A stretch of 24,235 nucleotides of DNA from an uncultured Clostridia bacterium (GTDB taxonomy: Bacteria > Bacillota > Clostridia > Christensenellales > UBA1242). The notes below the pieces were generated by a model. It searched no databases. It was not told the DNA's origin and worked only from the letters and a program-made list of their open reading frames with translations. The stretch is taken from the NCBI GenBank assembly GCA_934777435.1, contig CAKVNK010000003.1, positions 1-24,235 of the forward strand, written 5' to 3'. Every line of letters starts with the position of its first letter. The first letter of the stretch is position 1. The translations under genes were made by a program, and so were the position numbers. Below are positions 15,370 through 22,650 of the stretch, piece by piece.

Positions 15370-15397
15370 TTGTTTTTATTTTGTTTTTTGATATAAT
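15370..15397 (+). promoter_or_regulatory. Promoter for lepB, predicted leaderless
   Basis: TTGTTT (15370-15375), a 16-base spacer and a perfect TATAAT (15392-15397). The ATG at 15404 follows after six bases, and there is no Shine-Dalgarno sequence. Confidence 0.72.
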
Positions 15398-15403
15398 ACC
15401 TTT

Positions 15404-16117
15404 ATGCAAAACAAGGCAAAGGATATTATCGCAAACATTATAACTGGCATCGTTACTGTGGTGTGCGTTTTTTTGTTGTTGCTTTCCATTTGCTTTTTAA
15501 TATATAATGCGTGTTACAGCAAAACACGTGTGCGTGGTTATAGTATGTTGCCAACAATCAACAAAAATGTTGATGACATTAACACTGATGGCGACACTGT
15601 TTTTATAAACACATATGAACCACTTAAAGCAAACACAATAGTTGTTGCAAACGTAAACTGGTGGCAAAATGGCTCTATAATTAAGCGCCTTGTTGCACTC
15701 CCTGGTGACAGTGTGCAAGTAGAAGAAACCACCACAACTTACAACCTTAATGTAAACGGCAAAACTGTTTATTCACGTGATAAATATAATGAAAATGGTG
15801 AAATAAACACCGATATAAAAAACTATTATCAACATAAATACTTATCTTTTATCAACAACACAACACACTTCAACGGTCAACACATTGACCACAGTGCAAA
15901 CATTGACATATACAATGGCAGCCCTTGCATTGTGCTTAATGAAAACGAATATATGCTGATTGGTGACAACTGGACTGACAGTATGATTGATTGTATGACT
16001 TATGGCCCTGTGCATAAATCAAACATTGTTGGCACAGTGGACTTGATCGTTGATGTGGAAGACAATATTGTTATGTCTGTTACAAAGCATATTTTTAAAA
16101 TTTTGTTTTCTGTTTAA
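15404..16117 (+). CDS. lepB: Signal peptidase I
   Basis: Membrane-bound serine protease that removes signal peptides from exported proteins. The 237 residues have one N-terminal membrane segment (about 10-35) and an outer S26 catalytic domain. The nucleophile is S47 in RGYSMLPT, the general base K94 in SIIKRLVALPGDSV, and the closing box runs from GDN (187-189) to YGPV (200-203). In that box the usual DSR is DCM (196-198), so the conserved Arg is missing; the catalytic Ser/Lys pair is intact. About 50 residues between the second and last boxes (110-180) are poorly conserved and Asn-rich. The gene has its own promoter, diverges from the zinc-ribbon gene, and stands upstream of the carboxypeptidase, itself a likely client. 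Good confidence. Confidence 0.9.
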   Translation: MQNKAKDIIANIITGIVTVVCVFLLLLSICFLIYNACYSKTRVRGYSMLPTINKNVDDINTDGDTVFINTYEPLKANTIVVANVNWWQNGSIIKRLVALPGDSVQVEETTTTYNLNVNGKTVYSRDKYNENGEINTDIKNYYQHKYLSFINNTTHFNGQHIDHSANIDIYNGSPCIVLNENEYMLIGDNWTDSMIDCMTYGPVHKSNIVGTVDLIVDVEDNIVMSVTKHIFKILFSV

Positions 16118-16298
16118 TTGTTAAACTATGCAAATTAAAAACAAAACCTATAAACCGATTAAGCAAACTTGCATATTGTTTAACAAAGTTTTGCACAAGC
16201 CATTGTGGGGATAAGTGTTAAAACTGTTTTGTAATTTGTTTAAACAAACCACTAAACTACCAACATTAAATTAACAATCACATCAATTTAACAAAAAG

Positions 16299-16327
16299 TT
16301 TATGCGTTAAAGCATAAATTTTTTTTT
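16299..16327 (+). terminator. Terminator between lepB and the carboxypeptidase gene
   Basis: The perfect 7-bp stem TTTATGC (16299-16305) / GCATAAA (16312-16318), a 6-base loop and nine T. It ends 33 bases before the next ATG, with no clear promoter in between, so it may be a leader attenuator as well as the lepB terminator. Confidence 0.78.
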
Positions 16328-16360
16328 GCTAGGCACACTAAAACAAAAAGGAGATTTTGT

Positions 16361-17563
16361 ATGCAAACAAAAAATCAAAAATATGGTTTTGGTTGTTATA
16401 ACAAAAATGCAAAACATATCAAAACAAAAATTGCAGGTTCGGTGTTGGCTGTGACAGGTTTGTTCTCTATGTTTGCGATGTTGCCAGTTAAGCCTGTTTA
16501 TGCAACACCAAAACAAGAACCAACTTGTCGAGCTAGTGTGCTGATTGAAAAAAACACTCACAAAGTGCTTAAAGAAAGCAACAGTCACACCAAATACCCT
16601 ATTGCCAGTGTTACAAAATTGATGACAGTGCTTATCACCCTTGAAAATGTGGAGGACAACAACATTACACTTGACGATATGGTTACAGTAAGCAAAAATG
16701 CAAGTGGTATGGGTGGTAGCCAAATCTTTTTAGATGCAGACACCGATTACAAACTTTCAGACTTGCTTAAATCTGTTATCGTGTGCAGTGCAAATGATAG
16801 CAGTGTGGCTTTGGCAGAATATATTGCAGGCAGTGAAAACAATTTTGTGCGTACAATGAACGAACGTGCCCAAGCCCTTGAAATGCACGACACCAACTAT
16901 GTTAACTGCACAGGTTTGCCAGCCCCACAAGGTTATTCATCAGCATATGACCAAGCCATATTGCTTTCACATGTGTTAGATTATGATATCTACCATCAAT
17001 ATTCTTCAATTTGGAACGAAGAATTTACACATCCAAGTGGTCGCACAACACAAATGACCAACACAAACAAACTTTCAAGATTCTATGATGGTTGCATGGG
17101 TGGTAAAACAGGTTCAACAAACGAAGCAAAATATTGCCTTTCAGTTGGTGCACGCCGTGGTGATATGGAATTGATTTCTTGTGTTTTAGGTGCAGACACC
17201 AGCCCAAACAGATTTAAAATTGCAAGTGATTTGTTAAACTATGGTTTTGACAATTTTGAAAGCAAAACAATTTTCAGCAATAAAGATTTAGAGAACAAAA
17301 CAATATCAATAAAAGGTAAAGATAAAGTTTGTTCACTTTCAGCAGAAGAAAATTTCAGTTTAGTTTTAGCCAAAGGAGAACAACCAAACTATACACTCAA
17401 CTTCAATTTGCCAAGCCAACTTAAAAGTTGCATACAAGGTGAAGTTGTTGGAAATGTTGAAATGGTTATAGATGGCACGGTTGAAAAAACAATCAATTTA
17501 ACCGCAAATGAAACAATTTCCGAAGCATCAATTTGGGACTATATTAAAGACATTGTTGCATAG
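16361..17563 (+). CDS. Serine-type D-Ala-D-Ala carboxypeptidase (penicillin-binding protein 5/DacF type)
   Basis: Trims the terminal D-alanine from peptidoglycan stem peptides outside the membrane. The 400 residues begin with a signal peptide: a basic region, a hydrophobic core at about 25-41 and a cleavage-like site after VYA (about residue 48). The S11 penicillin-binding domain has all three motifs: SVTK (S83-K86), SAN (143-145) and KTG (249-251). A C-terminal beta domain of the PBP5_C kind (about 285-385) ends in a short helix ASIWDYIKDIV that could attach to the membrane. AAAGGAGA precedes the ATG with seven bases of spacing. It lies after lepB but across a terminator. DacF and DacB subtypes cannot be separated by eye, so no symbol is given. 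Confidence 0.92.
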   Translation: MQTKNQKYGFGCYNKNAKHIKTKIAGSVLAVTGLFSMFAMLPVKPVYATPKQEPTCRASVLIEKNTHKVLKESNSHTKYPIASVTKLMTVLITLENVEDNNITLDDMVTVSKNASGMGGSQIFLDADTDYKLSDLLKSVIVCSANDSSVALAEYIAGSENNFVRTMNERAQALEMHDTNYVNCTGLPAPQGYSSAYDQAILLSHVLDYDIYHQYSSIWNEEFTHPSGRTTQMTNTNKLSRFYDGCMGGKTGSTNEAKYCLSVGARRGDMELISCVLGADTSPNRFKIASDLLNYGFDNFESKTIFSNKDLENKTISIKGKDKVCSLSAEENFSLVLAKGEQPNYTLNFNLPSQLKSCIQGEVVGNVEMVIDGTVEKTINLTANETISEASIWDYIKDIVA

Positions 17564-17708
17564 TTTATATAGCAAATTTAAACTGATAAGTTAATAAAAT
17601 TATGTAGCAGAATTTAGTTTACGCATTTATCAAAATATTTAAAAAAATATCGTAAATTCAAGCCTGATAGATAACCTTGTAAGGCTTAAAAAAAAATAAA
17701 CAAAGCAT

Positions 17709-17744
17709 AAAAAGTGAAACCAAATGGTTTTGCTTTTTTATTTT
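17709..17744 (+). terminator. Terminator after the carboxypeptidase gene
   Basis: AAAAAGTGAAACC (17709-17721) pairs with GGTTTTGCTTTTT (17726-17738), 13 pairs with two G-T, a 4-base loop and a T-rich tail. It lies about 145 bases after the stop codon. Confidence 0.7.
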
Positions 17745-17882
17745 GAATTAACCTTTTATAAAGCCCACTGCAAAACTAATTTACAAACAAAAAACAACCT
17801 CGATAAAAGAGTTATATTTTTACCCTTTTATATGGTTATTATATTAACATATTAAAGAATATTAGTTTTTTTAAATTTATGC

Positions 17883-17911
17883 TTGCAATTTGTTTTGTTT
17901 TGTGTTACAAT
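17883..17911 (+). promoter_or_regulatory. Promoter of the rpsF-ssb-rpsR operon
   Basis: TTGCAA (17883-17888), a 17-base spacer and TACAAT (17906-17911). The expected start near 17918 gives a leader of about 109 bases. Confidence 0.75.
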
Positions 17912-17917
17912 GCAAGC

Positions 17918-18026
17918 GTTAAAAAATTTTGGCTAACTTGCCGAACATTAACACACAATTTTGGTGGTCGAATAAGGCCAAATTTGTGTCCTTACCCGAA
18001 AGGGTCTTAGTCCATAAGGAGGTTAT
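17918..18026 (+). promoter_or_regulatory. Structured rpsF leader, candidate S6:S18 autoregulatory RNA
   Basis: Two structures are visible. A long stem pairs ACACAATTTTGG (17953-17964) with CCAAATTTGTGT (17978-17989) with one mismatch. Next, ACCC-GAAA-GGGT (17994-18005) forms a GNRA hairpin enclosed by CCTTA (17990-17994) and TAAGG (18015-18019), and TAAGG is part of the AAGGAGG ribosome site. Binding of an S6:S18 complex to rpsF leaders is known in many bacteria; whether this leader has the exact consensus, including its CCG element, was not checked. Confidence 0.55.
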
Positions 18027-18308
18027 ATGAAAAACTACGAATTAATGTACATTATTCCTAGCCAATCAACTGACGAAGAAAAAGAAGCCCTTATTGCTTC
18101 TGTTAACGGTATGATTGAAAAAGATGGTGGCAAAATTGAATCTGTTGAACGTGTTGGCAACAAAAAACTTGCTTACGCAATCGACAAGAAGCGTGAAGGC
18201 TATTATGTGCTTGTTAACTTTACAACATCTGCCGAAGCACCAAACAAACTTGGTTCATTGCTTGCAATCACAAACGGAATTATGAGATATATTGTTGTTG
18301 CAAAATAA
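18027..18308 (+). CDS. rpsF: 30S ribosomal protein bS6
   Basis: A 93-residue ribosomal protein that binds 16S rRNA together with bS18 in the platform of the small subunit. The start MKNYELMYIIP, the GGKIESVERVGNKKLAYAI segment and the NGIMRYIVV end are typical of S6, and the length is normal. AAGGAGG (18016-18022) precedes the ATG. First gene of the classical rpsF-ssb-rpsR operon, with ssb 48 bases downstream; regulation through the structured leader is likely. Confidence 0.97.
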   Translation: MKNYELMYIIPSQSTDEEKEALIASVNGMIEKDGGKIESVERVGNKKLAYAIDKKREGYYVLVNFTTSAEAPNKLGSLLAITNGIMRYIVVAK

Positions 18309-18356
18309 TTAATGCAACACCTATTACTCAGTTATAAAAATTTTTAAGGAGTAATT

Positions 18357-18776
18357 ATGAACAAAGTATTTTTAATTGGCAACTTAACACGTGACCCAGA
18401 ACTTAGCCAAACCCCAACAGGCGTTTCAGTATGCCGTTTATCTATTGCTGTTGGTCGTAGATTTAGCAACGCAGAAGGTGGCAGAGAAACTGATTTCTTC
18501 AATGTTACCGCATGGCGTGGTAATGCTGAAAACTGTGCAAAATTTTTAAAGAAAGGCAATAAAGTTGCAGTTGCAGGTTCAATCCAAGTTAGAAATTATG
18601 AACGTCAAGATGGTTCAAAAGGAACAGCAGTTGACATTGTTGCAGACGAAGTTGAATTTTTGACTTCTCGTAACGACGGTGGTGATACTGGCTCAACCGA
18701 AGGTGGTATGGGCGTTGGTAGCACTGGTCCTGTTAGCGATCTTCAACCTATCAGTGATGACGATTTGCCATTTTAG
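18357..18776 (+). CDS. ssb: Single-stranded DNA-binding protein
   Basis: Coats single-stranded DNA during replication, repair and recombination and recruits partner enzymes. The 139 residues contain an OB fold (about 1-105) starting MNKVFLIGNLTRDPEL, with the WRGNAENCAKFLKKG region. A short Gly/Ser/Thr-rich linker leads to the acidic tip SDDDLPF that docks partner proteins. AAGGAG precedes the ATG. It lies between rpsF and rpsR as in most Bacillota. Confidence 0.97.
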   Translation: MNKVFLIGNLTRDPELSQTPTGVSVCRLSIAVGRRFSNAEGGRETDFFNVTAWRGNAENCAKFLKKGNKVAVAGSIQVRNYERQDGSKGTAVDIVADEVEFLTSRNDGGDTGSTEGGMGVGSTGPVSDLQPISDDDLPF

Positions 18777-18850
18777 TTTTAACCAAAAGTTAAACTAACA
18801 CAATTTTAAAATAAAAGGCTTTATGCCACAAAATTATAAAAGGAGAAACT

Positions 18851-19147
18851 ATGTCAGAAGAACTAGAAGTTAAGGAAACTCAATCAGAAGTTAAACCACA
18901 AGAACAAAAGAAAAGAGTTTTCAAACCACACAACAAACCTAAAAAACGTGTTTGTGTTTTCTGTGATGACAAAAATTGTAAATTTATTGACTATAAAGAT
19001 GTTAACCGTCTTCGTAAATTCGTTACAGAAAAAGGCAAAATTTTGCCAAGCCGTCAAACAGGCACATGTGCTCGTCACCAACGTGAATTGACCGTTGCTA
19101 TCAAACGTGCACGTAATATGGCTTTGTTACCATTTAGCGGTGACTAA
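18851..19147 (+). CDS. rpsR: 30S ribosomal protein bS18
   Basis: Partner of bS6 on the small ribosomal subunit. At 98 residues it has a Glu/Gln/Lys-rich N-terminal extension of about 30 residues before the conserved part, making it longer than the usual 75-80. The conserved part includes a Cys set (CVFCDDKNC) suitable for zinc, FIDYKDVNRLRKFV, and KILPSRQTGTCARHQRELTVAIKRARNMALLPF. AAAAGGAGA precedes the ATG. Last gene of the operon, followed by a strong terminator at 19166-19196. Confidence 0.97.
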   Translation: MSEELEVKETQSEVKPQEQKKRVFKPHNKPKKRVCVFCDDKNCKFIDYKDVNRLRKFVTEKGKILPSRQTGTCARHQRELTVAIKRARNMALLPFSGD

Positions 19148-19165
19148 AAACCAGTTTAATTAAAT

Positions 19166-19196
19166 AAAAAAGGCACACGATTTGTGTGCTTTTTTT
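19166..19196 (+). terminator. Terminator of the rpsF-ssb-rpsR operon
   Basis: GCACAC (19173-19178) pairs with GTGTGC (19184-19189), extended by the flanking A run and T run, with a 5-base loop and seven T. Confidence 0.88.
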
Positions 19197-19297
19197 GTTC
19201 TACTTTTTTGTTTTTTGATTGTGGTTGATTTATTTATAAGTGATGGTATTTATTTTTAACCGCAAAACACACCATATTCACACCACAAACACAATAA

Positions 19298-20407
19298 TTA
19301 ATTTGCGTTGGCGTGTGATTTACGCAAGTATTCATTGATAAATGGTGTAAGTTCGCCGTCCATAACACCTGCAACATCACTCGTTTCATAGTCTGTGCGG
19401 TGGTCCTTAACCATTGTGTATGGTTGGAAAACATAACTGCGAATTTGACTGCCCCACTCTATGCGTTTAAGGTCACCTTTAATTTCATTTAAATTTTGAC
19501 GGTGTTTTTCTTCTTCCAGTGCAACCAATTTACTTGTTAAAATTTTCATTGCATTTTCTCTGTTTTGAAGTTGGCTACGTTCATTTTGGCATGTTACAAC
19601 AATGCCAGTTGGAATATGTGTTATACGCACTGCAGTTTCAACTTTGTTCACATTTTGTCCACCCGCACCACTGCTACGGTAAGTGTCAATGCGTAAATCT
19701 TCATTTTTAACTTTAACTTCAGTTTCTTTGGTGATTGCTGGCACAACTTCAACTGATGCAAAACTGGTGTGTCTACGCTTGTTGCTGTCAAATGGACTGA
19801 TACGCACCAAACGATGAACGCCCATTTCACCTTTGAGTTTGCCGTAAGCATATTCACCCTTTATCCACACCACAATGGTTTTTAAGCCTGCGTCATTTCC
19901 TTCAACTTTATCCACAACTGAATAATCAAAGCCATTTTTTGCGGAGTACATTTTATACATCCTTGCAAGCATAACAACCCAATCTTGTGCTTCTGTTCCG
20001 CCTGCACCCGAGTGAATTGTTAAAATTGCATCATTGTTATCATACTTTTCGTCTAACAGAGTGCGAACATTAAGTTCGTCCACTTTATCACGCAATTCAA
20101 GCAACTCCGTAAATGCCAAATTCAGCATTTCAAGGTCGGTTTCAGTTTCTAAATCTTTAACTGTTGAAATCAAACTTGTGATTTGGTCTTGCAAAGATTG
20201 GACTTCATTAAACAAGTCCTGCAACGATTTTATTTCCTTATTTGTTTGCATTGCATAGTCTAAATTATTCCAAAAAGTTAAAGACTCACGTTCCTTCATC
20301 AAACTGGTTAAACGAGCACTCAATTCGTCTAGATGTAAACAACTTTTTGTCAATTCAAACTTATCCACAAGTGCAGATAGTTCTTCCCCAATATTTTCAA
20401 TATTCAT
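19298..20407 (-). CDS. prfB: Peptide chain release factor 2 (no programmed frameshift)
   Basis: Recognises UGA and UAA stop codons and triggers peptide release on the ribosome. The 369 residues include the stop-codon reading motif SPF (204-206) and the catalytic GGQ (249-251) in SSGAGGQNVNKVETAVRITH, with the PCRF domain before them and VFQPYTMVKDHRT near the end. Most bacterial prfB genes have an in-frame UGA near codon 26 that needs a +1 shift; here codons 26-27 are CTA GAC (Leu-Asp, 20327-20332) in one unbroken frame. The ATG lies six bases after a TATAAT box, and no ribosome site is present, so the message is probably leaderless. It diverges from tsaD over a 115-base region. Confidence 0.96.
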   Translation of the reverse strand: MNIENIGEELSALVDKFELTKSCLHLDELSARLTSLMKERESLTFWNNLDYAMQTNKEIKSLQDLFNEVQSLQDQITSLISTVKDLETETDLEMLNLAFTELLELRDKVDELNVRTLLDEKYDNNDAILTIHSGAGGTEAQDWVVMLARMYKMYSAKNGFDYSVVDKVEGNDAGLKTIVVWIKGEYAYGKLKGEMGVHRLVRISPFDSNKRRHTSFASVEVVPAITKETEVKVKNEDLRIDTYRSSGAGGQNVNKVETAVRITHIPTGIVVTCQNERSQLQNRENAMKILTSKLVALEEEKHRQNLNEIKGDLKRIEWGSQIRSYVFQPYTMVKDHRTDYETSDVAGVMDGELTPFINEYLRKSHANAN

Positions 20408-20413
20408 ACTGCA

Positions 20414-20442
20414 ATTATATCAAAAACATTTTAGCAAAGCAA
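20414..20442 (-). promoter_or_regulatory. Promoter for prfB, predicted leaderless
   Basis: On the minus strand: TTGCTT (20437-20442), a 17-base spacer and a perfect TATAAT (20414-20419). Six bases then separate it from the ATG. The -35 box lies inside one arm of a 12-bp inverted repeat. Confidence 0.78.
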
Positions 20443-20470
20443 ATATTTTGGTTTGATTAAATATTTGCTT
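20437..20470. promoter_or_regulatory. 12-bp inverted repeat between prfB and tsaD, candidate operator
   Basis: AAGCAAATATTT (20437-20448) and AAATATTTGCTT (20459-20470) form a perfect inverted repeat with a 10-base gap, so arm centres are 22 bp (two helical turns) apart. The left arm covers the prfB -35 box. Confidence 0.55.
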
Positions 20471-20506
20471 CAACCCCCTATTTTGATTTTGTTAAACATA
20501 AAATTG

Positions 20507-20515
20507 TGTTATAAT
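20507..20515 (+). promoter_or_regulatory. Extended -10 promoter for tsaD, predicted leaderless
   Basis: TGT-TATAAT (20507-20515), with no convincing -35 box at ideal spacing, which suits an extended -10 promoter. The ATG at 20523 follows after seven bases without a ribosome site. Confidence 0.7.
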
Positions 20516-20522
20516 AAGCGGT

Positions 20523-21566
20523 ATGGAAAAAGAAATTAAAGTTTTAGCAATAGAATCTAGTTGTGATGAAACAAGTGCCTCTGTGGTTGTTAATGGCAGA
20601 CTTTGTCTTTCAAACATTGTTTCAAGCCAAATTGATATTCACACTTTGTTTGGTGGTGTTGTGCCAGAAGTGGCAAGCCGAAACCATATCACCGCCATTG
20701 ATAATGTGGTTAAACTTGCATTAAGCAAAGCAAACTGCACTATGGACGATATTGATGTTATTGCCGTCACCTATGGTGCTGGTTTGGTTGGCTCATTGTT
20801 GGTTGGTGTCAGTTACGCAAAAGGGCTTGCATATGTTACAAAAAAACCACTTGTGGCAGTTAACCATATTTATGGTCACATTGCCGGCAACTATCTCTCA
20901 TACCCTGACCTTAAACCACCTTTTATCTGCTTGATTGTAAGCGGTGGTCACACAGCCATTGTTAAAGTGGAAGATTACAACCATCACACACTTATCGGTT
21001 CAACATTAGATGATGCAGTTGGCGAGTGTTTTGATAAAGTTGCACGTGTGCTTGGCTTGGGATACCCAGGCGGCCCCAAAGTTAGCAAGTTGGCAATGGA
21101 AGGCAAACCAAATATTCAATTTGCAAAACCAAACGATACCCTTGGCTATAATTTTAGTTTTAGTGGCAAAAAAACCGCTGTGATAAATTATATTCATAAA
21201 TTAGAACAAGCAAATCAACCTATACCAAAGGCTGACATCTGTGCAAGTTTTGAACATTGGGCAGTGGACGAATTGGTTGAAAAAACAATCTCAGCCTGCA
21301 AAGAATATGGCTTTAAACAAGTTGCCATTGCTGGTGGTGTTAGCGCTAACCGATATTTGCGTGAACAGTTGGATAAAGTTGCCACACAAAATGGCATAAA
21401 ATGTTATAGGCCAGAAATGCAATACTGCACAGACAACGCTGCCATGATTGGCTCTGCTGGCTATTATGCTTATATTGCAGGCATTGGAATTGCTGATATG
21501 AGTTTAGCCCCAAACCCAAGTTTAAGTTTGAACGATTATCTGCTTAAAACCGATAAAAACAAATAA
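20523..21566 (+). CDS. tsaD: tRNA N6-threonylcarbamoyladenosine transferase (TsaD/Gcp)
   Basis: Transfers the threonylcarbamoyl group to A37 of tRNAs reading ANN codons, working with TsaB and TsaE; cytoplasmic. The 347 residues open with the ASKHA strand VLAIESSCDETSASV (7-21), then GGVVPEVASRNH (44-55), the metal-binding HIYGH (H115, H119), ICLIVSGGHT, and GVSANRYLREQL. The CTDNAAMIG segment near the C-terminus carries the conserved Asp. The length is normal for the family. tsaB and tsaE are not in this window. The gene diverges from prfB, so two translation genes share one control region. Confidence 0.97.
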   Translation: MEKEIKVLAIESSCDETSASVVVNGRLCLSNIVSSQIDIHTLFGGVVPEVASRNHITAIDNVVKLALSKANCTMDDIDVIAVTYGAGLVGSLLVGVSYAKGLAYVTKKPLVAVNHIYGHIAGNYLSYPDLKPPFICLIVSGGHTAIVKVEDYNHHTLIGSTLDDAVGECFDKVARVLGLGYPGGPKVSKLAMEGKPNIQFAKPNDTLGYNFSFSGKKTAVINYIHKLEQANQPIPKADICASFEHWAVDELVEKTISACKEYGFKQVAIAGGVSANRYLREQLDKVATQNGIKCYRPEMQYCTDNAAMIGSAGYYAYIAGIGIADMSLAPNPSLSLNDYLLKTDKNK

Positions 21567-21639
21567 AATTTACTGCTAAAAGTATTCATATCTTCAACTT
21601 GTTTTTCTATAATTTTTATTAAATCTAAACCAACAAGTA

Positions 21640-21668
21640 TTGTTATATTATTACATATTTGATATATC
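21640..21668 (+). promoter_or_regulatory. Possible promoter for the third YwaF-like gene
   Basis: TTGTTA (21640-21645), a 17-base spacer and TATATC (21663-21668), about 42 bases before the TTG start. The surrounding DNA is AT-rich, so this is tentative. Confidence 0.4.
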
Positions 21669-21710
21669 ATTACATGACAAAAAACAAAAGATAAAAAAGG
21701 AGAGTGCATT

Positions 21711-22508
21711 TTGTTTTACGACAATTTCACTAAGGACCAAATCTGCGGAATATTCACTTTTTGGCACTTTGTGGCAATAGGCATTTTTGTTGTCCTTGCG
21801 GTTGTTGCACTTGTGCTCTCACGCAAGATGACGGAAAAGCAAGTTAAAAAAACCATGCTGATTGTTGCCATTATTGTTACGGTTTTGGAAATTATAAAAA
21901 TTGTTATCCGCCTATACAAACACACCAACATCAACGGTTGGGTTCCGCTTTACTTTTGTAGCCTGTTTATATACGCCATTTGGTTTGCACTCAGCAAAAA
22001 TGAATTCATCAAAAATATGGGCTATTGCTTTTTGGTGTGTGGTGGCATTGCAGGTTCAGTGTGCTACACTATTTATCCTACCACTTCTCTGTTGCTTTAT
22101 CCTATATGGCATCCAGCTTCAATACATGGATTTTTCTTCCACTGGTGCATGTTCTATATCGGCGTGTTAGTTGCAATGCGTGGGCTTTACAAACCAAAGG
22201 CAAGAGATTTTGTTCACTATTTGATGTTCACAACTATCTTCACTGTTTTGGCAGTTATCATCAATCAGTTTACAGGTTCAAACCTTATGCTTATCAGTCA
22301 CCCATTTGGTATTAAATTCTTGCAAGATATTTATAACATATCACCTATCCTACACGCCTTTGTCGTTTACCTTGGTCAATCTGTTGCATTGTATTGGGCT
22401 GAATATGGTGTGTATAAACTTATTCGACATATTGTTATAAAAAGAAAAACCAAAAAGCAAACTAGACCAGATATAGAAGATGACCAACCAGGTTTGAGTG
22501 AAGTATAA
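21711..22508 (+). CDS. YwaF/TIGR02206-like integral membrane protein (paralogue 3)
   Basis: A 265-residue protein with about seven membrane helices and a polar, Lys- then Asp/Glu-rich tail. The opening FTFWHFVAIGIFVVLAVVAL matches the first helix of the YwaF/TIGR02206 family. The second landmark is VPLYFCSLFIYAIWFALSKNEFIKN, with the conserved L-x-x-CS core. FHWCMFYIGVLVAM and the GSNLMLI segment correspond to the H and N-x-(L/F)-M positions. The start is TTG, preceded by AAGGAG with eight bases of spacing; an overlapping GTG is out of frame. It is not adjacent to the other two paralogues (18 kb away) and has its own terminator at 22530-22561. Function unknown. Confidence 0.8.
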   Translation: MFYDNFTKDQICGIFTFWHFVAIGIFVVLAVVALVLSRKMTEKQVKKTMLIVAIIVTVLEIIKIVIRLYKHTNINGWVPLYFCSLFIYAIWFALSKNEFIKNMGYCFLVCGGIAGSVCYTIYPTTSLLLYPIWHPASIHGFFFHWCMFYIGVLVAMRGLYKPKARDFVHYLMFTTIFTVLAVIINQFTGSNLMLISHPFGIKFLQDIYNISPILHAFVVYLGQSVALYWAEYGVYKLIRHIVIKRKTKKQTRPDIEDDQPGLSEV

Positions 22509-22529
22509 AGCAACCAAATTTAGATAAAG

Positions 22530-22561
22530 AAAAATAACCTTAAAGAATAGGTTATTTTTTT
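22530..22561. terminator. Terminator between YwaF-like paralogue 3 and the TetR gene
   Basis: The perfect 10-bp stem AAAAATAACC (22530-22539) / GGTTATTTTT (22550-22559), a 10-base loop and a T run. The A run on the left side lets it also serve the converging regulator gene. Confidence 0.85.
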
Positions 22562-22650
22562 ATGGTTTATAAATATTATCTTAACAACTTTCAATTCTCT
22601 TTATTATTAACAATCACATTATTGAATTTAATAAAAATCAACCTTTAATC

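Larger units (their letters stand above)
17564..18026. other. Intergenic region before rpsF
   Basis: 463 bases without a credible gene. It holds the carboxypeptidase-side terminator (17709-17744), a short hairpin AAGCCT/AGGCTT (17660-17687) followed by an A run, the rpsF promoter (17883-17911), and the structured rpsF leader (about 17918-18026). Confidence 0.6.

Noticed and set aside
17660..17690. Hairpin AAGCCT/AGGCTT as the carboxypeptidase terminator
   Set aside because: It is followed by an A run, not a T run, on the plus strand; the hairpin at 17709-17744 fits better.
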